Assembly (NCBI RefSeq): GCF_016306625.1
Contig: NZ_JACOII010000022.1
Coordinates: 124,001-188,000 of the forward strand
Direction of reading: 5' to 3'
DNA from: Xenorhabdus lircayensis
Lineage (GTDB): Bacteria; Pseudomonadota; Gammaproteobacteria; Enterobacterales; Enterobacteriaceae
DNA: 64,000 nt
Shown: piece by piece, positions 41,777 to 50,583 of the stretch
Layout of the letters: every line of letters starts with the position of its first letter
How positions within the stretch are numbered: the stretch's first letter is position 1
The notes under the pieces: generated by a model
What the model saw: the letters and a program-made list of their open reading frames with translations, nothing else
Told to the model about the DNA's origin: nothing
Databases searched by the model: none
Translations under genes and position numbers: made by a program

Positions 41777-42463
41777 CTATAGCAGCAGCATTTCTGCATG
41801 GATGCGTTTGCCATTTTTAAACCATATTGAAGCATTTCCTACCATACTTTCATCAAAATGATTGACTGCCTTCCCCCGTACTTTAGGTCTCAAGAAAGGT
41901 ATGGGAGTAATAGGATCATTGGTTTCTACCTTTGAATAGGCTTCTTTCTCGGCCATAAAAGCAGTTTTGGCCATCCTTTTTCTAGAAAGATCTCCAAAAT
42001 GAAGTTGATAAATATGCCCTATATTAAACACCTCTTCATGACGATGAACATCTCGGTCATGTCTGTAACTCAAATTTGATTCATCAAAATCAACAGTACG
42101 TCCATAAATAGGCCCTATATAACCAATGATAATCTTATTTGGGCACAATTTAGAAAACGCTGAAGCAAAAGATTCATCAAAGTTGTAAGGAGAATCTGGG
42201 TAATCCTTCTCACAGGTTGCAGCATCACATACAATCAGGCGAATATAACGAAATCTATCTATTATTCCTCTTTCTTTGAACAATTGATTATGTAATTCAT
42301 TAGGTGTCATTTTTCCTACTTGTCGATTTGCATTTGGAACCAATAAATATCCGATGAAATTATTTTTATTATATTCTCCATGAGCACACACCGATAAACG
42401 GGGACAACTACGGTAAGTATCTTCGAAAGTATAAAACCCTCTAAAAACTTGAATATTTTTCAT
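41777..42463 (-). CDS. Putative clan CD (caspase/C80-like) cysteine peptidase domain protein
   Basis: 228 aa, unrecognised at family level. A His in CAHGE (His28) after a hydrophobic strand, a spacing of about 50 residues, then a second strand RLIVCDAATC (75-84) and ESFASAFSKLCPNKIIIGYIG match the topology of clan CD domains such as RTX/C80 cysteine protease and CHAT modules, where His-Gly and a strand-end Cys form the dyad. Either Cys79 or Cys84 could be the nucleophile. The rest carries charged, His-rich segments (RHDRDVHRHEE). It stands alone, AT-rich, with its own ribosome site (AGGAAC). It could be a toxin/effector processing domain or a defence protease; the function is inference. Confidence 0.55.
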   Translation of the reverse strand: MKNIQVFRGFYTFEDTYRSCPRLSVCAHGEYNKNNFIGYLLVPNANRQVGKMTPNELHNQLFKERGIIDRFRYIRLIVCDAATCEKDYPDSPYNFDESFASAFSKLCPNKIIIGYIGPIYGRTVDFDESNLSYRHDRDVHRHEEVFNIGHIYQLHFGDLSRKRMAKTAFMAEKEAYSKVETNDPITPIPFLRPKVRGKAVNHFDESMVGNASIWFKNGKRIHAEMLLL

Positions 42464-42671
42464 GATAATTGTTCCTTATATGCCATTGCTACCTTCACCA
42501 TTTTCACACTCATAGTATGAATACGATGGCAATTTAGTGGATTATTCACGCAATTAATTATCCATTCATTATTAGAACGAAAAACCAAAAACAAACAAGC
42601 GAAAAAAGTGACTGAATTAAGAATTGGATTATGATTTAATTATATGAACATCAATGAGATGGGAATAAAGA

Positions 42672-42700
42672 ATAAAAAAAACCTACAGCAAAACTGTAGG
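42672..42700 (-). terminator. Terminator of the L36 paralogue gene
   Basis: CCTACAG / CTGTAGG stem with a short loop; on the minus strand it is followed by a run of eight T. Confidence 0.9.
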
Positions 42701-42707
42701 CTCTTGA

Positions 42708-42848
42708 TCAGTGTTCCTTTTTTTTGCCCTGAACGGCCTTAAAACGCGGATTAGATTTACAAATGACATACAACCGACCACGACGGCGAACTACCTTGCA
42801 ATCAGAGTGACGTTGTTTTGCTGTTTTCAATGAACTCAATACCTGCAT
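42708..42848 (-). CDS. ykgO: Ribosomal protein L36 paralogue, type B (zinc-independent)
   Basis: 46 aa starting [20 protein letters not shown] and ending GKKKEH, close to E. coli YkgO (RpmJ2). The Zn-binding cysteine set of the housekeeping L36 is incomplete, the hallmark of the C-minus form that replaces it under zinc starvation. It follows the broken L31 paralogue by 12 bp and should be driven by the Zur-controlled promoter at 43011. The protein is too short for ordinary ORF cutoffs. Confidence 0.93.
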   Translation of the reverse strand: MQVLSSLKTAKQRHSDCKVVRRRGRLYVICKSNPRFKAVQGKKKEH

Positions 42849-42860
42849 GAATAATCCTCT

Positions 42861-43005
42861 TTATTTTTCGCCCAAAAAACGACCAAAGCTTTTATGGAAA
42901 CGTGCCGAACTTCCTTCTTGCGACAACCCCTTTTGCTTGCCGGTATAAAAGTGTGTGATTTCAATGACACTTCAATCAAGACATATAGGGATATTCGCCC
43001 ACCTC
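42861..43005 (-). pseudogene. ykgM: Broken L31 type B gene (ykgM-like)
   Basis: The C-terminal part [29 protein letters not shown] is clearly L31 type B. Upstream, the matching segments EVGEYPYM and [11 protein letters not shown] lie in other frames, so at least two frameshifts are present (one base lost at the HPFYTG junction), and about 38 N-terminal residues are missing. The Zur-like operator is kept directly upstream. ykgO downstream is intact, so the operon survives for L36 only. Confidence 0.85.
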
Positions 43006-43006
43006 A

Positions 43007-43029
43007 TAACGTTATATTATAACATAACA
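43007..43029 (-). promoter_or_regulatory. Zur box of the ykgM-ykgO operon
   Basis: Core GTTATATTATAAC (43011-43023), a near-perfect palindrome with flanking ATAAC/ATAAC, fits the Zur consensus ATGTTATANTATAACAT. Its position directly before the alternative ribosomal protein genes is the textbook one. Confidence 0.75.
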
Positions 43030-43508
43030 ATAACTCAACTTTTCGTTGCTGACAACTGTCTTTTGATGCCATGACCGAACTGTAGAGTGAAGGAGCTCAA
43101 TATAGACAGTAAGAAAGAGCCCTATCCGCTTCTGTTCAAAATAATAATATCTATAGTTAATATTATTATTAATTATTAATTATTTATCAGATATCAGCTA
43201 ATTAATTGACTTATCTCTATGCCTTATTCATGTTGCGACATTAGATTTTTCCACTACTAACTTTCACTTTATGAGAAAATTAATTTATATTTTTCGGCCA
43301 TTTTGGCACTCACCATTTCATTTCGGCATAAACCTAACAATCAGGTATATTTATCGCTCAATACCCATGAGGAATATCAATAAATCGGGGTTATCTAATT
43401 ATTGCGATAAGTTTCAAAAAACCCCTCTTTTCTCCTGTTAACTTATTCTGAAACCTGATTTAATTAAGTGTTATTTAATAATCATCATCGTCTTGAGATA
43501 GCATTCTG
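43030..43508. other. AT-rich intergenic region
   Basis: About 480 bp without a supported gene. A simple-sequence patch of AATATTATTATTAATTATTAATTATT lies near 43155-43190 in overlapping short words. Nothing else is visible. Confidence 0.5.
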
Positions 43509-44140
43509 ATGGCGCTTTTCCTACAAAATTGTTTGGCTTTTCCGGTTGTTATTTTCAGCGGGCTGTTATTCATCGTTTTGTTTTATTGGATATGCGCCGC
43601 TTTTGGTTTACTTGATATTGATATCTTGAATATGGATGTGGATGGTTCCGATGCGACCTCCCTGGCTGGTTGACAAAACTCGGCCTCACAGGCATTCCCG
43701 GCACCGTCATTATTACACTGATTACTCTGATTGGCTGGCCTCTGAGTTATTTCAGCGTGCACTTGATGCTCCGTTTCATTGAAACCGATGTGATCCGTTA
43801 TTTACTTGGAACTGTCACTTTCTTTGTCGTGAGTTTCATTGCCTTATTGCTGACAGCAATGTTATTGCGCCCATTGCAACCGAAACTGTCCAAACTCAAT
43901 CGCTCCAACAGTGTCGATAACCTAATTGGCAACGTCGCCGAAGTTCGTTCTCCCATCGTGACTGAGCAGCGTGGTGAAGCCCTGATGGACAATCACGGAG
44001 CCAGTCTGATCTTACAGGTACGGGCACCAGAAAGTGACGGTATTACTCGTGGCGACCCTGTCGTGCTGATCAGCTATGACGCCGCGACCCACAGTTACAC
44101 CGTGGTCAGTGAAGACGAATTTAAGTTGTATACCCAATAG
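43509..44140 (+). pseudogene. Frameshifted OB-fold membrane protein gene (YqiJ/DUF1449-like)
   Basis: ATG 43509 opens a 54-codon frame with a membrane helix (VVIFSGLLFIVLFYWICAAFG) that stops at TGA 43671. The next frame, beginning TTG 43670, continues with two more membrane helices and an OB-fold tail (NLIGNVAEVRSPIVTEQRGEALM, GDPVVLISYD). Together they make one protein of the YqiJ type that accompanies flotillins; a one-base shift near 43660-43670 separates the halves. A TTG start at 43670 could give a shortened 156-aa protein. The stop codon is supplied by the dispersed repeat at 44130. Confidence 0.75.
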
Positions 44141-44183
44141 ATTTCAAGTTGCAGCGCAGCCAACAAAGCAGCAACTTGAAAGA
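44130..44183. repeat. Dispersed palindromic repeat, copy B
   Basis: ATACCCAATAGATTTCAAG followed by TTGCAGCGCAGC and a closing GCAGCAACTTGAAAGAT arm. It is the same family as 30001-30047. It begins inside the last codons of the preceding coding sequence and provides its TAG stop. Confidence 0.85.
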
Positions 44184-44365
44184 TAACAGAGATAGCGACT
44201 AACTTGCCGCCATTTAACATTAAATCACTATCGTAAAAACCTTGCTATCTGACATGCTCACTCAACATTTCGGTCATGGATGAATAGCAGCTTAAGTTCT
44301 GGGTTCCTGACGCCCTACCCGTTAGCCCCCAAACAAGTTCGCCCCAAAATAAAATGGAGAAATAC

Positions 44366-47148
44366 ATGTCAGATATTGCCATGGCAGATTTCATGCCTTT
44401 CCTGATCATCGTTGCGACGGTAAATGACGAACAAGGCCCGAATATTTCTGGATTGCTGAAAGAGATCGCCAATACTGGCGAGAAGGTACTGGATGAATAC
44501 GAAAAAGTAGAAAGTATCCGTCGTCAGTCTATTCGGGCCATGAATGAAGCCACCTCGCATCAGAAAGAATTACTGTCAGCGATGACACCGGAAAGCTGGA
44601 CAGAGACTCAGCAATTTATTGAAGCCTTAAACAGTTTGAGCATCCAGCGTGGTCATTTGATCACGCTGCGGGATCACCGTTATATCGATCTGTCCCGCCT
44701 TGATGAAATGGAAACGCAACTGGCTGATAGTCAGCAACGCATTTCTCTGGCGACTGCCGAGTTCCTTGCCAGCGAAAAAGCATTACAGCCATTTACCCGG
44801 CAATTACAAGAACTGGAAAAACAAGTTCAGGTCGCAGCCAATCGAGCCCAGCTTACCGAGCCGCTGGCGGGTATGGAGAAAATATCCACCGATCTGGATA
44901 TGCTGTCAAACTTGATGGCTTCGCTGAAATTCGAAGATACCACCCAGCAGACCCATATCATTGAGTCAATTTCCGAAATTTACGCCCTGCTGAACCAAGC
45001 ACGCGCCAGACTGCAACAACGCCGCAAGGAACAGGGAGCTGTTGAATCCGTTGCTCAGTTCGGAGCGCAATTTAAATTATTCAGTCAAGGGGTCACCAAT
45101 GCCCTGACGCTGTCTACCGATCCAGAACGTTGTGACGAACAACTCTCCCGCCTGCTGGTACAACTGGAAGAATTGGAAACCCAATTCAGTGATCACGATG
45201 AGTTCTTGAATGACATTCTGGACAAACGTGAAGAGTTGCTGGAAACCTTTGAAACCCACAAACAGTCACTGCTGGATGAACGTCAGCGCAAAGCCCAGAA
45301 TTTACAAGTTGCGGCAGAGCGCTTGCTGGATAGCATTAGTCGCCGAACAGCAAAATTCTCTTCCCTTGATGAACTGAATGCTTTCTGTGCTTCCGATACC
45401 CTATCGCTGAAAACCCGCGAAATCGTTGAACGCTTGCGGGAACTGAAAGACAGCGTAAAAGCGGATGATATCGATGCTAAATTCAAGGCGGCACGAGATC
45501 AAGCCATTCGCAGCCTACGGGATAAAACCGAAATCTACGAAGATGGCGGCAACATTATCAAACTTGGCCCGCGCCATCGTTTCAGCGTCAATACCCAAGA
45601 GCTGGATCTCACCATCCTGCCTTGGGGTGATCACCTCTATCTACACCTGACAGGAACGGATTATCAGGAGCCGATTGATAGCCCAGAACTTGCATCTCTG
45701 AAATCCTGAAACCCTATTGGTCGATTGCCCTTGAATCAGAGTCACCACAAGTTTATCGCGCGGAGTATCTTGCTTATTCACTGATTTACGCAGCGAGCAA
45801 AGAGCATGATGGCCTGACACTGGACGGGCTGAAATCTCTGTTAAGCAAGCCGGACACGCTGGAAAAAACCGTGCGTGAGTTTGCCGCGCCTCGCTATAAA
45901 GAAGGATACGAAAAAGGTTTCCATGACCATGACGCCGTAGCAATCCTGCGCAAATTAATCCCCGTGGGGGAAAGTGCCGACCTTTTGCGATTCAATCCTC
46001 ATGCCAGAGGGATTGCAGTGCTTTTCTGGGAACAGGTTCAACGCGAAGAACAGCCAGCATTGTGGCCAGAACGTGCCCGTACCTGCACCAATATTTATCA
46101 GCTTTTCCGCAATGATGCAGGCTTATTGGATCTACAGGCTGAAATCGAAGCAGAAATCAGCCTGTTCCTTGAACGCCACCCCATCAAATGTGAACCTTAC
46201 CAGCAGACACAAGCTGCGGAATACCTGAGTTTGGCTCTAAGTCAGACGGGTGTGGAATTCCATTTCAGTAAATATGCCCGTACGCTGTTGGAAGGATTGC
46301 AATCCGAACTGGAAAAAGCCCATATGTGGGGGGATTTCAACCAGTCACAACAAAACCTCGGCCAACGTTTAGCCCGGCGCTGGATGCTGGTGGAGAACTG
46401 GCTGAATGGCCTCTGTTCCCTACAAGAATTTGCTCCGCTGAAAGGCTATATTTCAGAAGCTGTAGTACTGGTTTTATTGGAAAAAGCACTTAATGCTCGT
46501 TTCAGTGAAGTGGATCTGCACTTTATGGAAGAAGCATTTACGCAGAGTTATATCGAAAACAGCCTAACATCGAATCCGGTACTGGCTCCGCTGGCATTGC
46601 GCGATATGCACGATCTGTATCAGTTTATCGACAAAGCGATGGGTAAGCCCTTCTCCAGCAATGGCTTGAGTTATCCCTACAGCGAAGCTGAGATCACTGA
46701 AATCGTCGCGATCCTTGAGCACCTGCTGATGATGCGGAATATCGTGTTCAAGGTGAACCAACAATACATTGCCAGCGCTGCGCAATCTGATAAATACCGC
46801 ACAGAGCCATCGTTCAAATTACAGGGCAGCTACCGCAATATGAACAAACTCAGCGAAAAAGTCTCTGCGGTAATGAATGCCGAAGAAATACGACGCATTA
46901 TTGATGATCACTATTTAGGTGAAGCCCAATTGTTGACAAGCGGAGCCGAAGAAAACCTGCTTAAACTGGCAGAAATTCGTGGCACTATGACATCAGAAGA
47001 GGCGCAACGCTGGCAACAAATCAAACGTGACTTTATGCGAAATAAAGCATTGGGTGGAGATAATGCCGATGTAGGCGATCGTGTTGTTGCCCAACTTGCG
47101 GATTTGGTTGAAAGCGTTCAGGCTCTGGGCAGTCATTCGAAGAATTAA
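44366..47148 (+). pseudogene. Decayed DNA-repair-ATPase-like gene, N-terminally truncated and frameshifted
   Basis: Two frames (44366-45709 and about 45714-47148) together match the C-terminal half of a large bacterial protein usually annotated as DNA repair ATPase. Landmarks are VLDEYEKVESIR, AQFGAQFKLFSQGVTNAL, CDEQLSRLLVQLEELETQF, LKDSVKADDIDAKFKAARDQ, GPRHRFSVNTQELDLT and, after the break, YWSIALESESPQVYRAEYLA. The break at about 45701-45716 contains a near-perfect 8-bp tandem duplication (CTGAAATC CTGAAACC). The first about 19 residues (MSDIAMADFMPFLIIVATV) look like the membrane start of a flotillin, so a deletion seems to have fused a flotillin start to the middle of the ATPase gene; the AAA+ half is gone. 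Confidence 0.75.
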
Positions 47149-47166
47149 GGGAAGGAACCAAAAGAA

Positions 47167-47578
47167 ATGGAAATAATAATTACAGTTATGGTGATTTTCC
47201 TCCTGCTTGTCTGTGGGATAAGCGGAGGAATCACCCTCTATAGCCATCTGGTTCTGCTGAGCAATAACGTTGATAACGCATTTGCTAATATTGATGTACT
47301 GCTAAAACAGAAGGGTGGATGAAATCCCAGAATTGGTGAGTATTGCCGAACAATCCATACCACACTAAAAAGCACTGCGGCTGGAACTGGTAGAGCTACG
47401 CGAACGCTACTTTACCAGCCATCAGACTAACCAAAAGATCCAGATTAACTATGAAATCACCAACGCTTTGCAGAAGATACTGGTAGTGGCAGAAAACTAT
47501 CCAAAATTACAGGTGCCAAACAACCTGCATAAACTGCAAAAAAGCTCACCTTACTGGAAAATAAAATCAATGGGGTAA
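47167..47578 (+). pseudogene. LemA family pseudogene
   Basis: ATG 47167 opens with a membrane helix (TVMVIFLLLVCGISGGITL) and NNVDNAFANIDVLLKQ, the LemA start, but stops at TGA 47323. The family sequence continues in other frames: EIPELV, then ALQKILVVAENYPKLQVPNNLHKLQ, then LTLLENKING. At least three frameshifts are needed. It is the downstream end of the decayed block. Confidence 0.8.
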
Positions 47579-47692
47579 AAAATAAGGCAGATAACCCACC
47601 AGTAAGATATATCCGATAATAGACATATTCCTTGTTATTATAGGAAAAAATATCTTGGTATATCATTTCAAATTTTCAACAGGGTGGCAGTG

Positions 47693-48259
47693 ATGACAGT
47701 AAGGTTTAAACAACGCTTTCATATTCTAATAGGGTTGGCATCAATACTCATCATCATCCAATTGCTTAATGCCTTAACCGGTGGCGCATTAAGCAATTTC
47801 GGCATTATTCCCCGATATGCTCAAGGGTTGATTGGTATTCCGCTATCCTCTTTCCTGCATGGCAACTGGGAACATCTGTTCAGTAACCTTCCCGCACTAT
47901 TGGTATTGAGTGCCTTACTGATGACTCACTCCATTCGTTATTATGTGCTTGCCAGCCTGTTTATTATCTTTATGGAAGGGATTCTGGTCTGGTTATTCGG
48001 TCGCTCCGCCATTCATGTTGGTGCCAGCGGCTGGATTTTTGGCCTGTGGGGGTTACTGTTAGCTAATGCTTACTTCCTGAGAAGAGCCAAGGATTTTTTC
48101 TTTGCCATTCTGGTATTTGTCTATTACGGCGGGATCGCCTTTGGCTTGTTACCGTGGCAAGAGGATGTTTCAACGGAAGGGCATATTTTTGGTGTCATAG
48201 CAGGGCTGGTTTTCTCTTGGCTTACCAAGAAGTGGATCATCACGAATCGTGAGTTTTAG
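47693..48259 (+). CDS. Rhomboid family intramembrane serine protease
   Basis: 188 aa from ATG 47693 (AGGG eight bases upstream). Six hydrophobic segments; catalytic Ser112 in HVGASGWIFG and His164 in EGHIFGVIAGL, with the family HGNWEHLFSN segment between helices. It cleaves membrane proteins within the bilayer. The frame is intact, in contrast to the decayed block just upstream. The GTG at 47684 is an alternative start. Confidence 0.88.
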   Translation: MTVRFKQRFHILIGLASILIIIQLLNALTGGALSNFGIIPRYAQGLIGIPLSSFLHGNWEHLFSNLPALLVLSALLMTHSIRYYVLASLFIIFMEGILVWLFGRSAIHVGASGWIFGLWGLLLANAYFLRRAKDFFFAILVFVYYGGIAFGLLPWQEDVSTEGHIFGVIAGLVFSWLTKKWIITNREF

Positions 48260-48470
48260 GTGATTGGGGATAGTTGATTATCCCCATTTTAGATATTCAC
48301 CAATAACCATAGACAGGATGTTTAGAGATAACAGGACGATGATGTCATCGCCCTCGACCTAAAATTATCATTATATTTAATTACCTCAATAGGCTATGGC
48401 TAAGTAAGATAGATCCTTAATTGAAAATATTTTTATTTGAAATCAATTCATTATAAATATATTGCAATAA

Positions 48471-48524
48471 ATTCAATGATCTCTAAAATTAGGTCAATTG
48501 ACTTAATTTTAGAGATCATTGAAT
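48471..48524. repeat. 54-bp near-perfect palindrome in the leader of the saccharopine-dehydrogenase-like gene
   Basis: Arms of 21 bp (ATTCAATGATCTCTAAAATTA and its exact complement) flank a centre, GTCAATTGAC, that is itself palindromic. The only mismatch is G/T next to the centre. It ends 17 bp before the ATG at 48542, close to the ribosome site AAGGAT, so in RNA it would form a very stable stem in the 5' leader. Confidence 0.95.
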
Positions 48525-48541
48525 GCCTTAAGGATCATAAA

Positions 48542-49630
48542 ATGAAGAACATATCTGTATTACTCGTTGGTGGCTATGGTGTTGTTGGTCAGCAAGTAGC
48601 ACAAATTCTCAATCAGTATAGGCCAGATTTACAATTAGTTATTGCTGGTAGAGATATTAATAAAGCAAAAAAAGCCTCTAAAAATTTAAAGAATTCCAGG
48701 GGCCTATCCTTTGATGTGGAAAATCCATATTTACCGGATGAACTAAAAATTGACATTGTGTTAGCACTTGTTAATGATCCACAAGATAAATTATTACATT
48801 TTGCACATCAGAATAATATTGCGTATGTGGATATAACTCGTTGGACTGAACGTTTGCAGGTTGCATTAAGTAAGGCAACAATCATGCAAAATCAAAAAAG
48901 AAGTACTATGGTTTTTGCATCGTCGTGGATGGCTAGCATAGTAGCGACACTCATCAATGATATCAGTAAGTCATTTTCAAGCATTGATAGTATTGATATG
49001 AGTGTCTTATATGCTTTGAACGATAAAGCAGGCCCAAATTCAATTGATTATATGGATAGGTTAACAATTCCTTTTACTGTAAAGCAAAATGGAAAGTACC
49101 AAAAGATTCTCCCTTTTTCTGATGAGAGAACTGTTTTATTTAGTGATGGTAACAGCCATAAAGTTTTTCGTATTGATATGCCAGAGCAATTTATCTTCCC
49201 CATAATTACAAATGCACAAACTGTTGCAACCAGAATTGGTTTTGATGATCCTAAGAGTAATCAATTATTAGCTTTTTTGGTTAAGAAGGGGATTTGGAAA
49301 CTATTATCAGGCAAGAGAGCTACCGGGTTTCGTAGAAAAATTTTATATAATCCAGGTGAAGGGCATCAGCATCAAATCCGCACCGACATACAAGGAGTTG
49401 ATAAGAAAGGACACCGTAAATGTGTATGTCTGCAAATTAATGATCCAAAAGGACAAACACATTTAACAGCGACAGGAGCTGCTGCGTTATTGATTCAGTT
49501 GGCTGAACATATACAGAATAATCATTCAACAATTTTAAATACTGGTGAAAGATTTTTAGATGTTGAAAAACTCAAATCGTTATTATCTTCAGAAAATGTT
49601 AATTTTAGTATTAATAATAATATAGAATAA
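48542..49630 (+). CDS. Saccharopine dehydrogenase-like NAD(P)-binding protein
   Basis: 362 aa from ATG 48542 (MKNISVLLVGGYGVVGQQVA; ribosome site AAGGAT); the longer frame to 48437 runs through the palindrome and is unlikely to be translated. Residues 1-130 are a Rossmann domain with GGYGVVG and an AGRD cofactor strand that suggests NADP. The rest matches the Sacchrp_dh_NADP group of uncharacterised reductases. The substrate is unknown. It is convergent with the TetR gene and shares a terminator with it; the TetR protein and the monooxygenase beyond may be its regulators or partners. Confidence 0.78.
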   Translation: MKNISVLLVGGYGVVGQQVAQILNQYRPDLQLVIAGRDINKAKKASKNLKNSRGLSFDVENPYLPDELKIDIVLALVNDPQDKLLHFAHQNNIAYVDITRWTERLQVALSKATIMQNQKRSTMVFASSWMASIVATLINDISKSFSSIDSIDMSVLYALNDKAGPNSIDYMDRLTIPFTVKQNGKYQKILPFSDERTVLFSDGNSHKVFRIDMPEQFIFPIITNAQTVATRIGFDDPKSNQLLAFLVKKGIWKLLSGKRATGFRRKILYNPGEGHQHQIRTDIQGVDKKGHRKCVCLQINDPKGQTHLTATGAAALLIQLAEHIQNNHSTILNTGERFLDVEKLKSLLSSENVNFSINNNIE

Positions 49631-49661
49631 AAAGTGGCTTTGAAAAATTACTCAATCCTTA

Positions 49662-49694
49662 AATAATCCGTAAAGATATTCTTTACGGATTATT
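49662..49694. terminator. Bidirectional terminator between convergent genes
   Basis: AATAATCCGTAAAG / CTTTACGGATTATT 14-bp perfect stem, loop ATATT, followed by TTATT on the plus strand and preceded by A-rich sequence on the other. It ends directly at the stop codon of the TetR gene. Confidence 0.9.
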
Positions 49695-50282
49695 TTATTC
49701 TGATTCTATAATAGCACTTATAGTAAAGCGTAAACGCTTACTTAAATCAAAGTCACAGTTTTCATTGTTATGATAGAAATACAAAATGGACAAACCCTCA
49801 AATAAAGAAACCAACATTAATGCTTTCTCTTTCCTGATATTTACAGGCATATCTGAACAGTAATTACGCAAGATAATAATAATCTGATCAATATAACGTT
49901 GATAAAATTTAGTTAGGGTTTTATGTAGTTTGTCTGAGTGGCGGCTAGCTAACCATGTTTCTAACGTCAAGGTACATAACGACATGTCTTGTAAATTATT
50001 TACTATGATATCCAGTAAAACATCAAGCTCATTATGCTCAGTATTAGCAAGTTGTAATCTTGTAGTTGCATCCTCAATAACTTGATTGAACAAACCCTCT
50101 AATAAAGATTCTATATTAGGAAAATAGTACTGTAAATTCCCAAGAGTTATTCCACAATGGCTAGCCAGAGATCTCATACTAAAAGGGCGACTTCCTCCTT
50201 GAACAAGGAGTTTTATCGCATCTTTTAAAATACTATGTTGTTTTTCTTCAAATTTTTCATTCTTAGGTTTCATTATGGGCAT
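49695..50282 (-). CDS. TetR family transcriptional regulator
   Basis: 195 aa from ATG 50282 (a TTG two codons upstream and an ATG three codons downstream are alternatives). N-terminal helix-turn-helix: ILKDAIKLLVQGG, FSMRSLASHCGITLGNLQYYF (HTH with recognition-helix end NLQYYFP), then a helical ligand-binding domain. It is a repressor type, perhaps for the adjacent saccharopine-dehydrogenase-like gene or the monooxygenase upstream. The 300 bp before it carry two transposase remnants. Confidence 0.85.
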   Translation of the reverse strand: MPIMKPKNEKFEEKQHSILKDAIKLLVQGGSRPFSMRSLASHCGITLGNLQYYFPNIESLLEGLFNQVIEDATTRLQLANTEHNELDVLLDIIVNNLQDMSLCTLTLETWLASRHSDKLHKTLTKFYQRYIDQIIIILRNYCSDMPVNIRKEKALMLVSLFEGLSILYFYHNNENCDFDLSKRLRFTISAIIESE

Positions 50283-50362
50283 TATCAATGTGGTGCCGTT
50301 AAGTAAATAGTGAATAATCAGAGATTTGTATATGGCCTTCCTCTGTATTGCAAGAGAGCTTT

Positions 50363-50435
50363 TCAGATAAAAGGAATGGCAATCGCTTGAGCGTCATTGT
50401 AGTCGTTTTTGCTTACATCGGTATACATCAACATG
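50363..50435 (-). pseudogene. IS110-type transposase remnant
   Basis: About 24 codons on the minus strand read DVSKNDYNDAQAIAIPFI, the KNDYNDA-type motif of IS110-family transposases. No start, ends or partner segment remain. Confidence 0.6.
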
Positions 50436-50462
50436 TTGAGCAGGCAGTATAGTCTCAGAATT

Positions 50463-50581
50463 TGCTACGGGATAATCTGATGTCAAGAAGACGCTTTCTG
50501 CTAGAAAACGTCATTGGCCAGCTCAAAAATATTTCTCAGATAGAACAAGCATACTCGACTTTTTGTTGGAAATTGTTCTGA
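50463..50581 (+). pseudogene. IS982-type transposase C-terminal remnant
   Basis: LLRDNLMSRRRFLLENVIGQ followed by LKNISQIEQ is the C-terminal motif of IS982-family transposases (RRxxIETV..QLKNISQIEH); it stops at 50581. It is fused to unrelated sequence on its left, 30 bp from the IS110 remnant. Confidence 0.65.
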
Positions 50582-50583
50582 AA

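Noticed and set aside
43155-43190. Possible small RNA or regulatory element in the ATT-rich patch
   Set aside because: Simple-sequence AT repeats explain it; there is no promoter/terminator pair.
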